Shown: positions 44,901-52,905 of the stretch, in pieces
Numbering within the stretch: the first letter of the stretch is position 1
Layout: each line of letters starts with the position of its first letter
From: a bacterium
GTDB lineage: Bacteria > Krumholzibacteriota > Krumholzibacteriia > JACNKJ01
NCBI GenBank assembly: GCA_024231955.1
Contig: JAAEPZ010000433.1
Coordinates: 186,001 to 250,000 of the forward strand
Direction: 5' to 3'
Length of the DNA: 64,000 nucleotides
Made by a program: the position numbers and the translations under genes
The notes under the pieces: generated by a model
What the model was told of the DNA's origin: nothing
Databases searched by the model: none
What the model saw: only the letters and a program-made list of their open reading frames with translations

Positions 44901-45079
44901 GCAAAGAGAAAGAGAGAATCCACCCGTGCGCCGGTACCGGATTGATCGGTATCGAGCCCGGGTAAACCGTATTTCTTATGAATTCTGTCTGTGTCCCGCT
45001 CGACTGGTCGGGCCAGGACTGAGGATGCGATCAGAGTAATCAGAAGAATACTCAGGATCAGAGAGAGAATCCTCGACAT
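41960..45079 (-). CDS. Large secreted multidomain protein with FlgD-like C-terminal domain
   Basis: A 1,039-aa exported protein. The signal peptide (about 1-23, ending VLARP) is followed by several beta-sandwich regions rich in W, D, G and N. One (about 95-270) resembles a concanavalin/jelly-roll module (MYWHMAP, WLRIESQDFTDD, VWLDNLEVIVDG). The C-terminal 85 residues form the FlgD-like Ig domain, with YPNPFNPTTTISF, WDGRDISGNRVASGIYFYKM and the end KMVMLK. No catalytic motif is recognised; the middle part recalls subtilase- or gingipain-associated domains but lacks their active sites. Function is probably surface binding or a structural role. ATG 45079, single-gene transcript with terminator at 41911. 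Confidence 0.8.
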   Translation of the reverse strand: MSRILSLILSILLITLIASSVLARPVERDTDRIHKKYGLPGLDTDQSGTGARVDSLFLFAASGPGAFGSDGTDGRGFTFDGAGGAATAGWTSVDKTSQQGMYWHMAPAAITAGHPTDMAGAGQPWTPGDVNNNYLLWCGRQNVCGWNRTIGYGNGWDQWLRIESQDFTDDIVINFYYSTSYEGDVWDHFEVMIEENASGNESIVTHFDDTTEGDQAAHDFTLTIEAADGTIYGDIILRFSTDGAWSDEDGILPSNIGAVWLDNLEVIVDGVTTIQEDFESAIMPSTISADIPSGAGDFAQLYSALFAQDICVVNVTNSWAFYDPETQNDNYPIPVITYGPPYLDNDVRSPILSLAHSLDDPSGQPLEMGADTQVWLYSWVYGDLPENPLIYYSWSIAAQVADVPCVNVAKNDGFVTYADARQWGLIDENVTQYAAESADGGQIEGLQMTLNCVDMFPFWVNINGDGTDHTPGPYFDNARLVLLNASSVAWDVNQISRFQDNFPEVSTGKVRIDSANNIAPISTDFIVPGDSSVIDLNMDLVGGIQHAINPTSGGDLPALYMWFRVVAGPHADMISPDMADQDASDGSWSPWVGTEIFDGSTYGVVQADSARTNGNWSPGVWAFDFNDEYFLPGDVIQLFYRAESVDGVIETSPRWAMSTSPELRGVYTARCLPTDGSVMLFVEDHLGVRGFWDEAFQYNGYGNVDIYSVMGCTSGLDNGLAGRAESVDLVQYTTIVWSSGSIPTYTVSQHGIDNSGDDLLLTNWLENSEHTVALWMMGDMLAGDLGNSSMFLHDVLGAHLISSTQYYDDMTGIMVPEVSAVHPALEYLGGAPTFYVDGGCPGLEDFNVIVPYGTMSSTTFAWEDDSGTGMVAGVLNLDPDGDGEVTNGNGQNNPVAFNPFGYYHAWDSGYALSVDRDYVRLMVGHVLSNLLHAIPNQAEVGIPEDPVPATQLRGNYPNPFNPTTTISFNLAEAGPVELVVYDIAGRRVIELVNAKLDQGSHDIRWDGRDISGNRVASGIYFYKMDAGSYSATDKMVMLK

Positions 45080-45421
45080 ATCAAGCCTCCATTCAACAAG
45101 GTTTGTTGATCACCATACATATAGATTGGGGCAAATTCACGACGTGGGGGATGTTCGATGTCACACTCACGACGTCAAGCAAACGCACTGGGCGGTAAAT
45201 ACTGCGGGAAAGGTCCTGGAGGGACCTATGATAAAATCGGGATACGCCGGGGAAGGGCCGTATCAGGATCATGGGGTTTATCGCATAATTGGATTATAAC
45301 AGTTTGCAATATGAACACCAAGCTGCAATATCAATCGGGCAACAAATTCCGCTGCATCCCGATAAACCGGCTCGGAATCTTCCAGCCGCCCTGGCTCGAC
45401 AATATGCGGATGCAACAAAAA
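45080..45421. other. Intergenic region between two secreted-protein genes
   Basis: About 340 nt upstream of the 1,039-aa gene, after the selenoprotein terminator. It contains a small hairpin (GGTCC-TGGAG-GGACC near 45211) and AT-rich stretches that could hold the minus-strand promoter. No gene is visible; a plus-strand frame here has no support. Confidence 0.4.
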
Positions 45422-45447
45422 GGCCCCTCCCGTTTCCGGAAGGGGCC
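45422..45447 (-). terminator. Terminator of the selenoprotein gene
   Basis: GGCCCCT arms extended by two GC pairs past one wobble are followed on the minus strand by TTTTTGTTGC, 28 nt after the stop. Confidence 0.8.
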
Positions 45448-45474
45448 GATATCTCAAATGTCCCGAAGAGACAT

Positions 45475-47475
45475 TTACTTGAGCATCATCATCTTCTTCG
45501 TCTGGGTTTCGCCGGCGGCGTCCAGACGATAGAAGTAGAGACCGGAGGAGACGGTAGCGCCATCGGCGTTACGGCCGTCCCACATGACCTCGAACTCACC
45601 GGAAGCGCGCTTGCCCTCTTCCAGAACCTTGACCAGGCGACCCTGAGCATCGAAGACGGACAACTTGACGTCGCCGGCCTGCCCGAGGTTGAAGCTGATC
45701 TTGGTATTAGGATTGAAGGGGTTCGGCACGTTCTGACTCAACGTGAAGGGCACCATCGGCGTGTCCTCGATACCGGTCAGATCGGGAATCAACCAGTCCA
45801 GGACACGGTCCATCACCAGAGTCCGGTTGGCGGCTGTGCTGATCCCTTCAAAACCGAAGGCGAAGTAGACCATGCGGTAGACACCTGTATCGACTGCAAC
45901 AGCGCCATTCTGGGTGCTGCCGTCGTAGGTCAGGATGACATGGCTGCCGTTGTACGGATTGATGGCACTCGGGTATTCCTGGTTGTTGGCTCCATCGCCA
46001 CCGGCGATGTTGAACGCAAGGCCATTGGAGACGGGATCGCCGTCCACACCCGACATCGCAGTGCGATTGGTGTCATCGGTGACGAACAGCGCGTGCAGGT
46101 AGTTCCGGTACCACAGGTACGCGGCGCCCCCCTCTTCATTCATCTCGTATCCGATATCCTGCCCGGTTGCGAACAGTGCGCCGCCGCCTTCCAGATAGGC
46201 CGCAACGGCTGCACGGTCGGACTCATCGAAGGAACCGGCATAGGATTCGCCGGTCTCCCAGATGACCGCCTTGAAGTTGGCGAGGATGCTGGCGCTCGGA
46301 GCACCGGCAGAGCGATCCCAGACCGCCGAATTGCGCGGGTAGCTGCTCAGCGCAGGCATGATATAGTCGGTTTCGTAACTCTGACCCTGGTCATTGTCGA
46401 CGACCAGAATCTCGTTGTCGGCTGTGATTGTCGAGAAGGTGACGACCCGATCGGATGTACCGCCATTCTGCGAATGGATGGTCAACTCGACGGTGCCGTA
46501 GCCCGAGGTGGGGGCATCGATCACGACGTTGTACAGCGAACGGTCACCGGGGATCTGAGCGACCGAGGTGGTTGTCGGCCAGGTACTCACGCCATCGGTG
46601 ATCCAGGCGCTCCAGCCCGCGGGCAGATTTGAGGCATCGAGAGTCAGATCCAGCGTATTGTCACGGGCACCAACGTTGAAGACCTCGACATCGCCAAACT
46701 CATACTCGCCGGACTCGACGACAACACGTTCGCCATCGACATAGTAACGGAAAGCAAACACACCAACAGGCTCCGAGGTAGCGCCCTGGAGGATCAGTTT
46801 GTCGGTGTCGCGCTGAACAATCGCAATAATCCGCAGATTATCGGTGTTCCAAGTGGGGTTGATGGGGATTTCCAGATTGAGAACCTGAATCTCGCCCTCG
46901 CCGGTGATGGTCACCGGGGTCTGGGTGATCATGTCGCGATGGACCGAATTGACCACGCCACTGTGATTCAGGCCATCCTCCACGATGAACGCGCGGATGA
47001 AGTGATCCGAGACGTCCGCCACGGCGTCATCCAGCTCAACCGTAATCGTCGCCTGAGGGGCACCGGTGAAGCTGACATTGCTGATAGACAGCGCGAAAGG
47101 GGTGCCCATGGCCAGGTTGCTCAACACGATGGGATCATAGACGGAACCATCCATGACGTTCGTGCCGGCACCAATCATCTCCAGCTGACCCTGCCAAACA
47201 AGGTGAGGGGTCGCGCTGATGCCATAGTACGCCTTGCGTACGCCATTATCGGGGCAGGCGTACGTACTGGATGTATTGAAGTATTTGATCTCTGCAAATT
47301 CACCACTATTGTATGTGTCCGACATCACGGCCAGACCTGCGTATGCACGCAAACAAAAGCCTCAAGTAATTGCAGTGCCCAACTCGGCGATAACCATGCG
47401 GGGCACGAGTGCGAAGGCGGGCAAAGCCATGGCCATGATCAGTAGCCAGACACCAGCGATACGTAGAGCTTTCAT
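45475..47475 (-). CDS. Probable secreted selenoprotein: Omp28-like thioredoxin domain (UGFC) with FlgD-like C-terminal domain
   Basis: Read through one in-frame UGA (47362-47364) this gene gives 666 aa. It starts at ATG 47475 after GGAG. The signal peptide is 1-22 (ends PAFA). Then come VIAELGTAIT-U38-GF-C41, where Omp28-type proteins have a thioredoxin CxxC, and a cis-Pro loop (SATPHLV). Several beta-sandwich domains follow, then a Rossmann-like region (ILVVDNDQGQ to FATGQDIGYEM), then the FlgD-like domain VPNPFNPNTKISF ending KMMMLK. Both sides of the UGA belong to the same fold, which argues for selenocysteine. A SECIS-like hairpin lies just downstream. Alternatives are a nonsense mutation or a sequencing error; then the product would be a 37-aa stub. 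Presumed role: redox activity at the cell surface. Confidence 0.75.
47320..47364 (-). promoter_or_regulatory. Bacterial SECIS-like element downstream of the in-frame UGA
   Basis: After the UGA, 24 nt lead to an apical GGUC loop (47337-47334) on a stem of eight pairs (CAUACGCA with the facing UGGCCGUGAUG, which has three single-base bulges). The apical GCAGGUCUG is identical to that in E. coli fdhF SECIS. The distance and the loop G fit the known bacterial range of 16-37 nt from UGA to loop. Confidence 0.6.
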
Positions 47476-47664
47476 ATGACTCTCCAGGGAGTAGGGGTGC
47501 AAAACATACACATACCACAACCGGATCCGGAACCCGGTGTGGATTGTCGTCCACAATAATACCACATCGAAGCGGAGAGTACTTGCACTAAATTGCGGTC
47601 ATACCCGATGAATCTGTTGCCAGATATAGAGTTGCAAGATTCAGAAATTGCCCGTAACTCAATA

Positions 47665-47682
47665 CCGGAAACCGTCTTCCGG
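47665..47682 (-). terminator. Possible terminator after the Mrp gene
   Basis: CCGGAA / TTCCGG arms with a 6-nt loop are followed on the minus strand by TATTGAGTT, 11 nt after the Mrp stop. Short stem, so weak. Confidence 0.35.
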
Positions 47683-47693
47683 GATTTATTCCG

Positions 47694-48461
47694 TCATTTC
47701 AAGGTTTGCGCAATATCTTTAAATCCCGTAGCGCGGTCACTTTCGGGTTCACCGACCACACAGGGGACGCCGTTATCCGAATCCAGACGGATAGCCGTAC
47801 TCAGCGGCAAGGCACCCAGGAAGGGGAGCTTCATGGCTTCAGCCGCGCGCCGAGTGCCGCCTGTCCCGAAGATCTCCTCCCGCTCGCCACAGTGGGGACA
47901 GGTGAAGTAGCTCATGTTCTCGATCAGACCGAGAACGGGGGTTTCGAGCAGCTCAAACAGGTTGATCGCTTTCTGGGCAACCTTGAGCGCGACATCCTGC
48001 GGAGTGGAGACCACCACCGCGCCGGTCAGAGGCAGTTGCTGACACAGGCTGAGTTGAACATCACCCGTGCCCGGAGGCAGATCGATGATCATGTAATCAA
48101 GTTTCCCCCACGCCACTTTCTGGGTGAATTCGTCGAGCATCTTGCCCAGCATCGGCCCCCGCCAGACGACCGCCCTCCTCTCCTCGATGAAGAAACCCAT
48201 GGAGATGACCTTCACGCCGTGCCGCTCGAGCGGGATGATCCGATCCGCATCGGCTCGCGGCGTTTCGTCGATCCCCATGATCGTCGGTATGCTGGGGCCG
48301 TAGATGTCCGCGTCCATCAAGCCGACCCGCGCCCCATCCGCGGCCAGAGCCACCGCCAGATTGGCGCTGATCGTCGACTTGCCCACTCCGCCTTTGCCGC
48401 TGGCAATCGCGATCAACTTGTTCACACCGGGAATCGGAGTTTTCGGAGGTAACTGTGTCAT
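47694..48461 (-). CDS. Mrp/NBP35-family ATP-binding Fe-S cluster carrier
   Basis: A 255-aa cytoplasmic P-loop ATPase. The deviant Walker A is SGKGGVGKST; switch regions are MDADIYGPSIP and DYMIIDLPPGTGD. The CxxC pair TCPHCGE near residue 190 binds a bridging [4Fe-4S] cluster. Proteins of this type carry and insert Fe-S clusters. The start is ATG 48461 after AAGGA, and a TTG two codons earlier is less likely. It lacks the N-terminal DUF59 domain of many Mrp proteins. It fits the Fe-S-rich enzymes here, though it lies far from the SUF operon. Confidence 0.93.
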   Translation of the reverse strand: MTQLPPKTPIPGVNKLIAIASGKGGVGKSTISANLAVALAADGARVGLMDADIYGPSIPTIMGIDETPRADADRIIPLERHGVKVISMGFFIEERRAVVWRGPMLGKMLDEFTQKVAWGKLDYMIIDLPPGTGDVQLSLCQQLPLTGAVVVSTPQDVALKVAQKAINLFELLETPVLGLIENMSYFTCPHCGEREEIFGTGGTRRAAEAMKLPFLGALPLSTAIRLDSDNGVPCVVGEPESDRATGFKDIAQTLK

Positions 48462-48512
48462 GGACAATCCTTGGATTTCGGTTCTAAAGAGGTGGACAAG
48501 GTGGCGACCGGA

Positions 48513-49304
48513 TCAGTCGTCATCATTCTGACGCTGCTCCCGAATCCGTTTTCGCGCCCAGGGAATGAGCGAAACGAGAAAGCCCAGCGCAATGACAAAA
48601 ACGAAGACCAGGGTCCAGGGGATCTCACCATCCCGCAGACCGGTGGCCAGGGCATCGGCCCCGACGACATAGACGATCGTGCCGGGCAGCATGGCCAGCC
48701 AGGTCCAGAGGATATAGGTGCGGAACTTGACGCTGGTCAAACCAAACGAGTAGTTGAGCAGACTGAAGGGGAAGATCGGGAAGAGACGCGACAGCACGAC
48801 CACCAGCGCACCCTGATTGGATGTCCACCGTTCGAGCCGGGAAAAAAGCGGTTTACTCTCCAGCCATCTGGAGACGGCGTCTCGCGCCAGGGTGCGTCCC
48901 AGGAGGAAGGCGAGAGCCGCTCCGCAGGCGGTGCCGACGCTGGTGAGGATGATGCCCCAGAGAGAGCCGAAGATGGCCCCGGAGAGCAACGTCAACCACA
49001 GCCCGGGTAGCGCCGAAATCCCGATAACGGTGAAGACGAGAATGAACACTCCCGCCCCGAGAACCAGATGCGATTCCATCCAGCCCTGCATCTCCCCCAG
49101 GCTGGAACCGAGACCGAAGCGCCGCCCCAGGACAAACAGGACAACGACCAGCACAGGCAGACAGGCGGCCTTGAGCCATATGCTGCGGGACCTCTTTTGG
49201 GCGGGCCGATCAGCGATGCCGATCGTCTCTCCGTGCAGCTGCGTGTTTTCTTCCGTGTGGGACACCGGGTTGCCGTCCAGTTCTCTGGAATTCAAGTTCA
49301 ACAC
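48513..49304 (-). CDS. TVP38/TMEM64-family (VTT domain) membrane protein
   Basis: A 263-aa inner-membrane protein with about six helices. The VTT/SNARE-associated core covers 75-240: GISALPGLWLTLLSGAIFG, LGRTLARDAV, then FPIFPFSLLNYSFGLTSV and LAMLPGTIVYVVGADALA. Related bacterial proteins are linked to lipid scrambling or polyprenyl-phosphate recycling; the exact role here is not known. The start is GTG 49304, and a TTG directly behind it is also possible. A long hydrophilic N-terminus (about 40 residues) precedes the first helix. It precedes the Mrp gene by 51 nt on the same strand. Confidence 0.85.
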   Translation of the reverse strand: MLNLNSRELDGNPVSHTEENTQLHGETIGIADRPAQKRSRSIWLKAACLPVLVVVLFVLGRRFGLGSSLGEMQGWMESHLVLGAGVFILVFTVIGISALPGLWLTLLSGAIFGSLWGIILTSVGTACGAALAFLLGRTLARDAVSRWLESKPLFSRLERWTSNQGALVVVLSRLFPIFPFSLLNYSFGLTSVKFRTYILWTWLAMLPGTIVYVVGADALATGLRDGEIPWTLVFVFVIALGFLVSLIPWARKRIREQRQNDDD

Positions 49305-49400
49305 CTTCCACCTTTATGATCGAAACGGGTTTGTGCCGGTCGAAGCTAGGGCAGATCCCTGACGGCGGCAATCATTCTCTCGACAGCTCTCAAAAAAAAC

Positions 49401-49424
49401 GCTCGCCGTTCCCATTCGGCGAGC
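49401..49424 (-). terminator. Terminator of the TPR protein gene
   Basis: GCTCGCCG / CGGCGAGC (8-bp perfect stem, 8-nt loop) is followed on the minus strand by GTTTTTTTTG. Confidence 0.85.
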
Positions 49425-49545
49425 AACAGTCGAGCCATAATCAAAGAGCGGGACCGCCTTTCCCGTGACGGTCCCCCTCAAGCTCCTCCCGGAAATCCCT
49501 CCGCTTTCCCTGCACGCGTCGGCGGGAGGAGGTTATCGATTCACC

Positions 49546-50688
49546 CTAGAACCCGTTGCCGGTCACCTCGGTCGCGTCGCTCAGTACGATATCGACATCG
49601 GCGGTCTCCTCCTCCGGCTCACCGGCCGGCGCGGATCCGGCGGAGAGTTCAAGAGTCGCTGCGGTTGTGACGTCGGTTGCAACGTCGAGGTCATCATTGG
49701 CCAGGATCGCCGCGTAGTCGCGCGCCACCCGCTCCAGATCCAGTTGCGCCACGCCGTCGGAGATCTCCACACCCTCCACGCGAGCCAGATTGATCGCGGC
49801 CTTCTCGTAGTCGGGATTCAGCTTCAGCCCGGCGGCGTAAGCATCCGCCGCGATGAGCGGTTGGTTCAGATTCTCCAGCACGACGCCCAGGTTGTTGCGG
49901 AAGCAGGCGACATCGGCATCGAGCGTCACGGCCAGCGCCAGCGCACCCAGCGCCTCTTCGTGGTTGCCCTGCTCGATCAGAATCAGCCCCAGATTGTTAA
50001 GCGCCCAGGCGTCTGTGGGATCGAGATGCAGCGCCAGACGATAGGCCTGCAGGGCATCGTCGCGACGTTCGAGGTTGTGCAGCGCACGCCCCCGCAAACG
50101 CTGGGCGACGGCATCTTCGTCGGTCGGATCGACCTGGGTCAGGGCCTCTTCATACCGCTCCTGCGTCATCAACACGCGGCACAGGTTGTAGCGCGCCTTG
50201 ATCAGTTCGGGGTGTCCGTCCAGCACGGTGCGGAAGCAGCTCTCCGCGGTTACGGCATCGCCCGCCCGCCAGCTGGACAGGCCCAGCATATAGCGTCCCC
50301 AGTGATTGTCGGGATGTTCGGTGAGATAGGAGGTGAAGCCGGCAACTGCCTGCTCGTATTCACCGGCCTTGTACAGATCATCGGCCTCGGCGTAGGTCAT
50401 GGGGACCGCCGGTGTCTCCTCGACTTCGCTGACGGCATCCGGCGTAATGGGCGCCGGTTCGGTGACGGTCTCCTCCACCACCTCGATCAGGCCCTGACGT
50501 TCGGCGCGGTCGATGTTGCCGGCATCCTCTGCGGAATTTCCGGTTCTGGTCAGCGTAGTGACGCCGTCGGTGTCGGGGCCGATGCTCTGCAGGCTGATGG
50601 TCAACAGAACCACCAGGGCGGTAATGCCGATCCCGCCGAGGATATACTGCATGGGCCAGTTCTTGTTGTTGCGTTTCGTCCGTTTCAT
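49546..50688 (-). CDS. Membrane-anchored tetratricopeptide-repeat protein
   Basis: A 380-aa protein starting at ATG 50688 after AAGGAG. The basic N-terminus MKRTKRNNKNW is followed by one membrane helix (about 13-32), so the rest should be periplasmic. An acidic, Glu/Thr/Pro-rich linker runs to residue 90. Then about six TPR units follow (AEADDLYKAGEYEQAVAGF, WGRYMLGLSSWRAGDAVTAE, WALNNLGLILIEQGNHEEAL and others). The last 60 residues are acidic and Ala/Glu-rich. TPR scaffolds assemble envelope complexes; the partner is unknown. Single gene with a strong terminator. Confidence 0.85.
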   Translation of the reverse strand: MKRTKRNNKNWPMQYILGGIGITALVVLLTISLQSIGPDTDGVTTLTRTGNSAEDAGNIDRAERQGLIEVVEETVTEPAPITPDAVSEVEETPAVPMTYAEADDLYKAGEYEQAVAGFTSYLTEHPDNHWGRYMLGLSSWRAGDAVTAESCFRTVLDGHPELIKARYNLCRVLMTQERYEEALTQVDPTDEDAVAQRLRGRALHNLERRDDALQAYRLALHLDPTDAWALNNLGLILIEQGNHEEALGALALAVTLDADVACFRNNLGVVLENLNQPLIAADAYAAGLKLNPDYEKAAINLARVEGVEISDGVAQLDLERVARDYAAILANDDLDVATDVTTAATLELSAGSAPAGEPEEETADVDIVLSDATEVTGNGF

Positions 50689-51027
50689 GATGCTCTCCTT
50701 GGTTGCCCCCTGCGGGGAGTGATCGATTGTTCTCTTCGACCTGGACATCGCAAGAGGCCGACCCGGACCCCGGCTAGCGGACCAAAACGGCAAGTTGTTG
50801 CATTTGAGTCAGTTGGCAGAAGGGGATATACAACCGGATGGAGTCGGTGATCAAAATCGGTGTGGCGCTCAACACCGCTTCGTGTTCGAGCGAACACACG
50901 ACCGGATATCCCGTGTAATTTCGATTCGCGACCGGCTGTGAAAGAAAAGTATTACACTGGATATCCATATCCGGTAGGGTCGCGACGACAGTCAAGTAAC
51001 CGATACCCAGCACAAGGATGATGAATC
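50689..51027. other. Intergenic region between the TPR gene and the lipoprotein cluster
   Basis: 339 nt between divergent starts. AAGTATTACACT (50947-50958) matches the operator-like repeats at 201 and 246 in 11 of 12 positions, and is followed by the palindrome GGATATCC. No gene is visible. Promoters for both directions must lie here, but no strong match was found. Confidence 0.4.
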
Positions 51028-51825
51028 ATGAAACAACTCGTTATAATGTCGGTGTTGTTGGCCCTTCTCCTCTGCGGTTGTGGTGATGACGACGACCCCG
51101 TCTCGGTAGGCACGAAGCAGTTTTTCTCCCTGTTCATCGATGTGGGCGACAATGACAGATCTCGTGACGCGGGGATGCATGTCCGCTTCATCTGCTCTCT
51201 CGGCGATGTCATCCCGAGCGTCACCGTCAACGGAGAGTCGATAGAGTACTGGAATGTTGGCGGAATGACCGGATGTTTCGGCATAATCGATAATATAGCG
51301 TTATCGGATTCAGTCGAGTTCACCATCTCCTCCGGAGGGAAAACCACCTCGGGCAAATTCGCGGTTCCGGCCGAGATTGCGGAGGTCACCTGCAACAGCA
51401 GCCTGATCAACAGCTCTCCCTTTGATATCGAGGAGAGCGGCACCTATCTGCTGGAGTGGCCCGAATCCGGCCAGGATTATTTCAGTATCTCCTGGAGTGC
51501 CTACGACGACTTGTACAGCTTGATCGACGATGGGATTCTGACTCAGACGGAAACGGCAATGACGATGCCCGCAATCCAGAATCTTGACAGGTTCTACTGG
51601 AACCTCGCGGCGATGACCGGAGTGGAGATGATACCCGGCGCCGAGCCCAACTTCGATGGACCCTGGGGAGCGGGTTGGGTACAGGCCAAGTCCTCATTCA
51701 GGGCCAACATCCAAATCACCCCCCCCCTCAACGCACGAGCGGCCGCCCCGGCGCGACTGGATGAAGCCGGAACACGGAAAGATCATGAGGCATTGTTCAG
51801 GGCAATGATCACCGCTCTGCAATAA
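51028..51825 (+). CDS. Lipoprotein of a tandem three-gene family, member 1
   Basis: A 265-aa lipoprotein. The signal peptide ends in the lipobox LLCGC at about 17-18, followed by GDDDDPVSVG. Asp after the acylated Cys would favour inner-membrane retention by the E. coli rule, though Gly is first here. The mature protein is beta-rich. It shares with members 2 and 3 the pattern FSL near the start, DVIPSVTVNG, a T/M-C-N segment (VTCNSSLINS), EPNF or EPNY followed by G-x-GW near residue 210, and a short helical end (ALFRAMITALQ). The family is not recognised. Confidence 0.7.
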   Translation: MKQLVIMSVLLALLLCGCGDDDDPVSVGTKQFFSLFIDVGDNDRSRDAGMHVRFICSLGDVIPSVTVNGESIEYWNVGGMTGCFGIIDNIALSDSVEFTISSGGKTTSGKFAVPAEIAEVTCNSSLINSSPFDIEESGTYLLEWPESGQDYFSISWSAYDDLYSLIDDGILTQTETAMTMPAIQNLDRFYWNLAAMTGVEMIPGAEPNFDGPWGAGWVQAKSSFRANIQITPPLNARAAAPARLDEAGTRKDHEALFRAMITALQ

Positions 51826-51881
51826 CCGATCGGCAACGGACAAAGGATCCCTGAAATTGGGGATTCAAAGGAGGAAACGAA

Positions 51882-52679
51882 ATGAAAAGAGCAATCCTTC
51901 TTCTCGCCCTGCTGATCCCGGTCATGGTCGGTTGCGGGGACGATGAGAACAATCCGGTCGGCGTCGGCGCCGAGACCTATTTCAGTTTGTCGGTCTCCAA
52001 TGACATCTACAACAGCAGCGAGGAGGCGTACGTAATGTTCTGCACGACCAGGAGAGACGTCATACCCAGTGTCCTGGTCAACGGGATGGAATTGACGGAT
52101 TGGGTATTTAACGGCGATTGTCTTATCGGGTACAGGAACTATATTCCGCTGAGCGATGCAATGATCCTGGCCATCAGTGTGAACGGCGACACATACCTGA
52201 ACTTATCGCCAATACCCGAATTCCCCGAAACCGTGATGTGCAATGGCTGGGATCTGCACAATTCGGAATTGCCGCCTGCCTCCACCTACACATTCAAGTG
52301 GCAAGGGGGCCAGGGAGATTACTACAGGAGCATTGCCCGCTGGGTTCTTAATCATCAACATCTCGGTGTGGAGTATGCAACATCGCCGGCGGACAGCATC
52401 AGCGTCAGCCCTATCGGCTATCCCGACCGTATGTATTTCGACCTGACAGCCTGCACAGGCGTCCTGCCCGAATCGGGTGCGGAACCGAACTACACCTGCG
52501 GCTACGGTTCGGGATGGATAACCGTCAGCATCCAGAAATACTACTCATTCAATATCGATAATACATCACGAGATGAACAGGTCCCTCTGCGTTCGGAGAT
52601 CGGGAGAGGTGCCCCTGTCAGACCGACTCCCGAGATGATGGCCGACCAGTTGCGGGCAGCGATTGAGAACCTGCAATAA
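51882..52679 (+). CDS. Lipoprotein of a tandem three-gene family, member 2
   Basis: A 265-aa lipoprotein starting at ATG 51882 after AAAGGAGG. The lipobox is VMVGCGDDE. It aligns with member 1 over its whole length: RRDVIPSVLVNGMELTDW, the MCNGWDLHNSELPPASTY segment, GAEPNYTCGYGSGWITV, and the helical end QLRAAIENLQ. Member 1 lies 56 nt upstream. It ends at a clear terminator, so genes 1 and 2 form one transcript. Function unknown; export to the outer face of a membrane is the only firm statement. Confidence 0.7.
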   Translation: MKRAILLLALLIPVMVGCGDDENNPVGVGAETYFSLSVSNDIYNSSEEAYVMFCTTRRDVIPSVLVNGMELTDWVFNGDCLIGYRNYIPLSDAMILAISVNGDTYLNLSPIPEFPETVMCNGWDLHNSELPPASTYTFKWQGGQGDYYRSIARWVLNHQHLGVEYATSPADSISVSPIGYPDRMYFDLTACTGVLPESGAEPNYTCGYGSGWITVSIQKYYSFNIDNTSRDEQVPLRSEIGRGAPVRPTPEMMADQLRAAIENLQ

Positions 52680-52711
52680 CTCTCGACATCACGTATAAAT
52701 GAGATCGTCAG

Positions 52712-52734
52712 AACCCCGGCCAACGGTCGGGGTT
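52712..52734 (+). terminator. Terminator after lipoprotein member 2
   Basis: AACCCCG / CGGGGTT stem with a 9-nt loop is followed by TTTCTGTC. Confidence 0.7.
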
Positions 52735-52905
52735 TTTCTGTCGCCGATATCGTATCCCCGGAACCCGGATGGTCGATCATGCCCGTTCACGCCACGAGGT
52801 AACCGATTTGGCGAGAAGATTGCTTTTTACATTATCGTCATATTTAAGATGACAGCACTCAATCCCCTGTAATCTCAATCGTGCGCTGAATAGGGAGAGG
52901 ACTCT

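Noticed and set aside
47362..47565. Pseudogene interpretation of the broken secreted protein
   Set aside because: The only lesion is a UGA exactly at a redox Cys position, the 624 codons after it are intact, and a SECIS-like hairpin follows. Selenocysteine is the simpler reading, though a sequencing error cannot be excluded.
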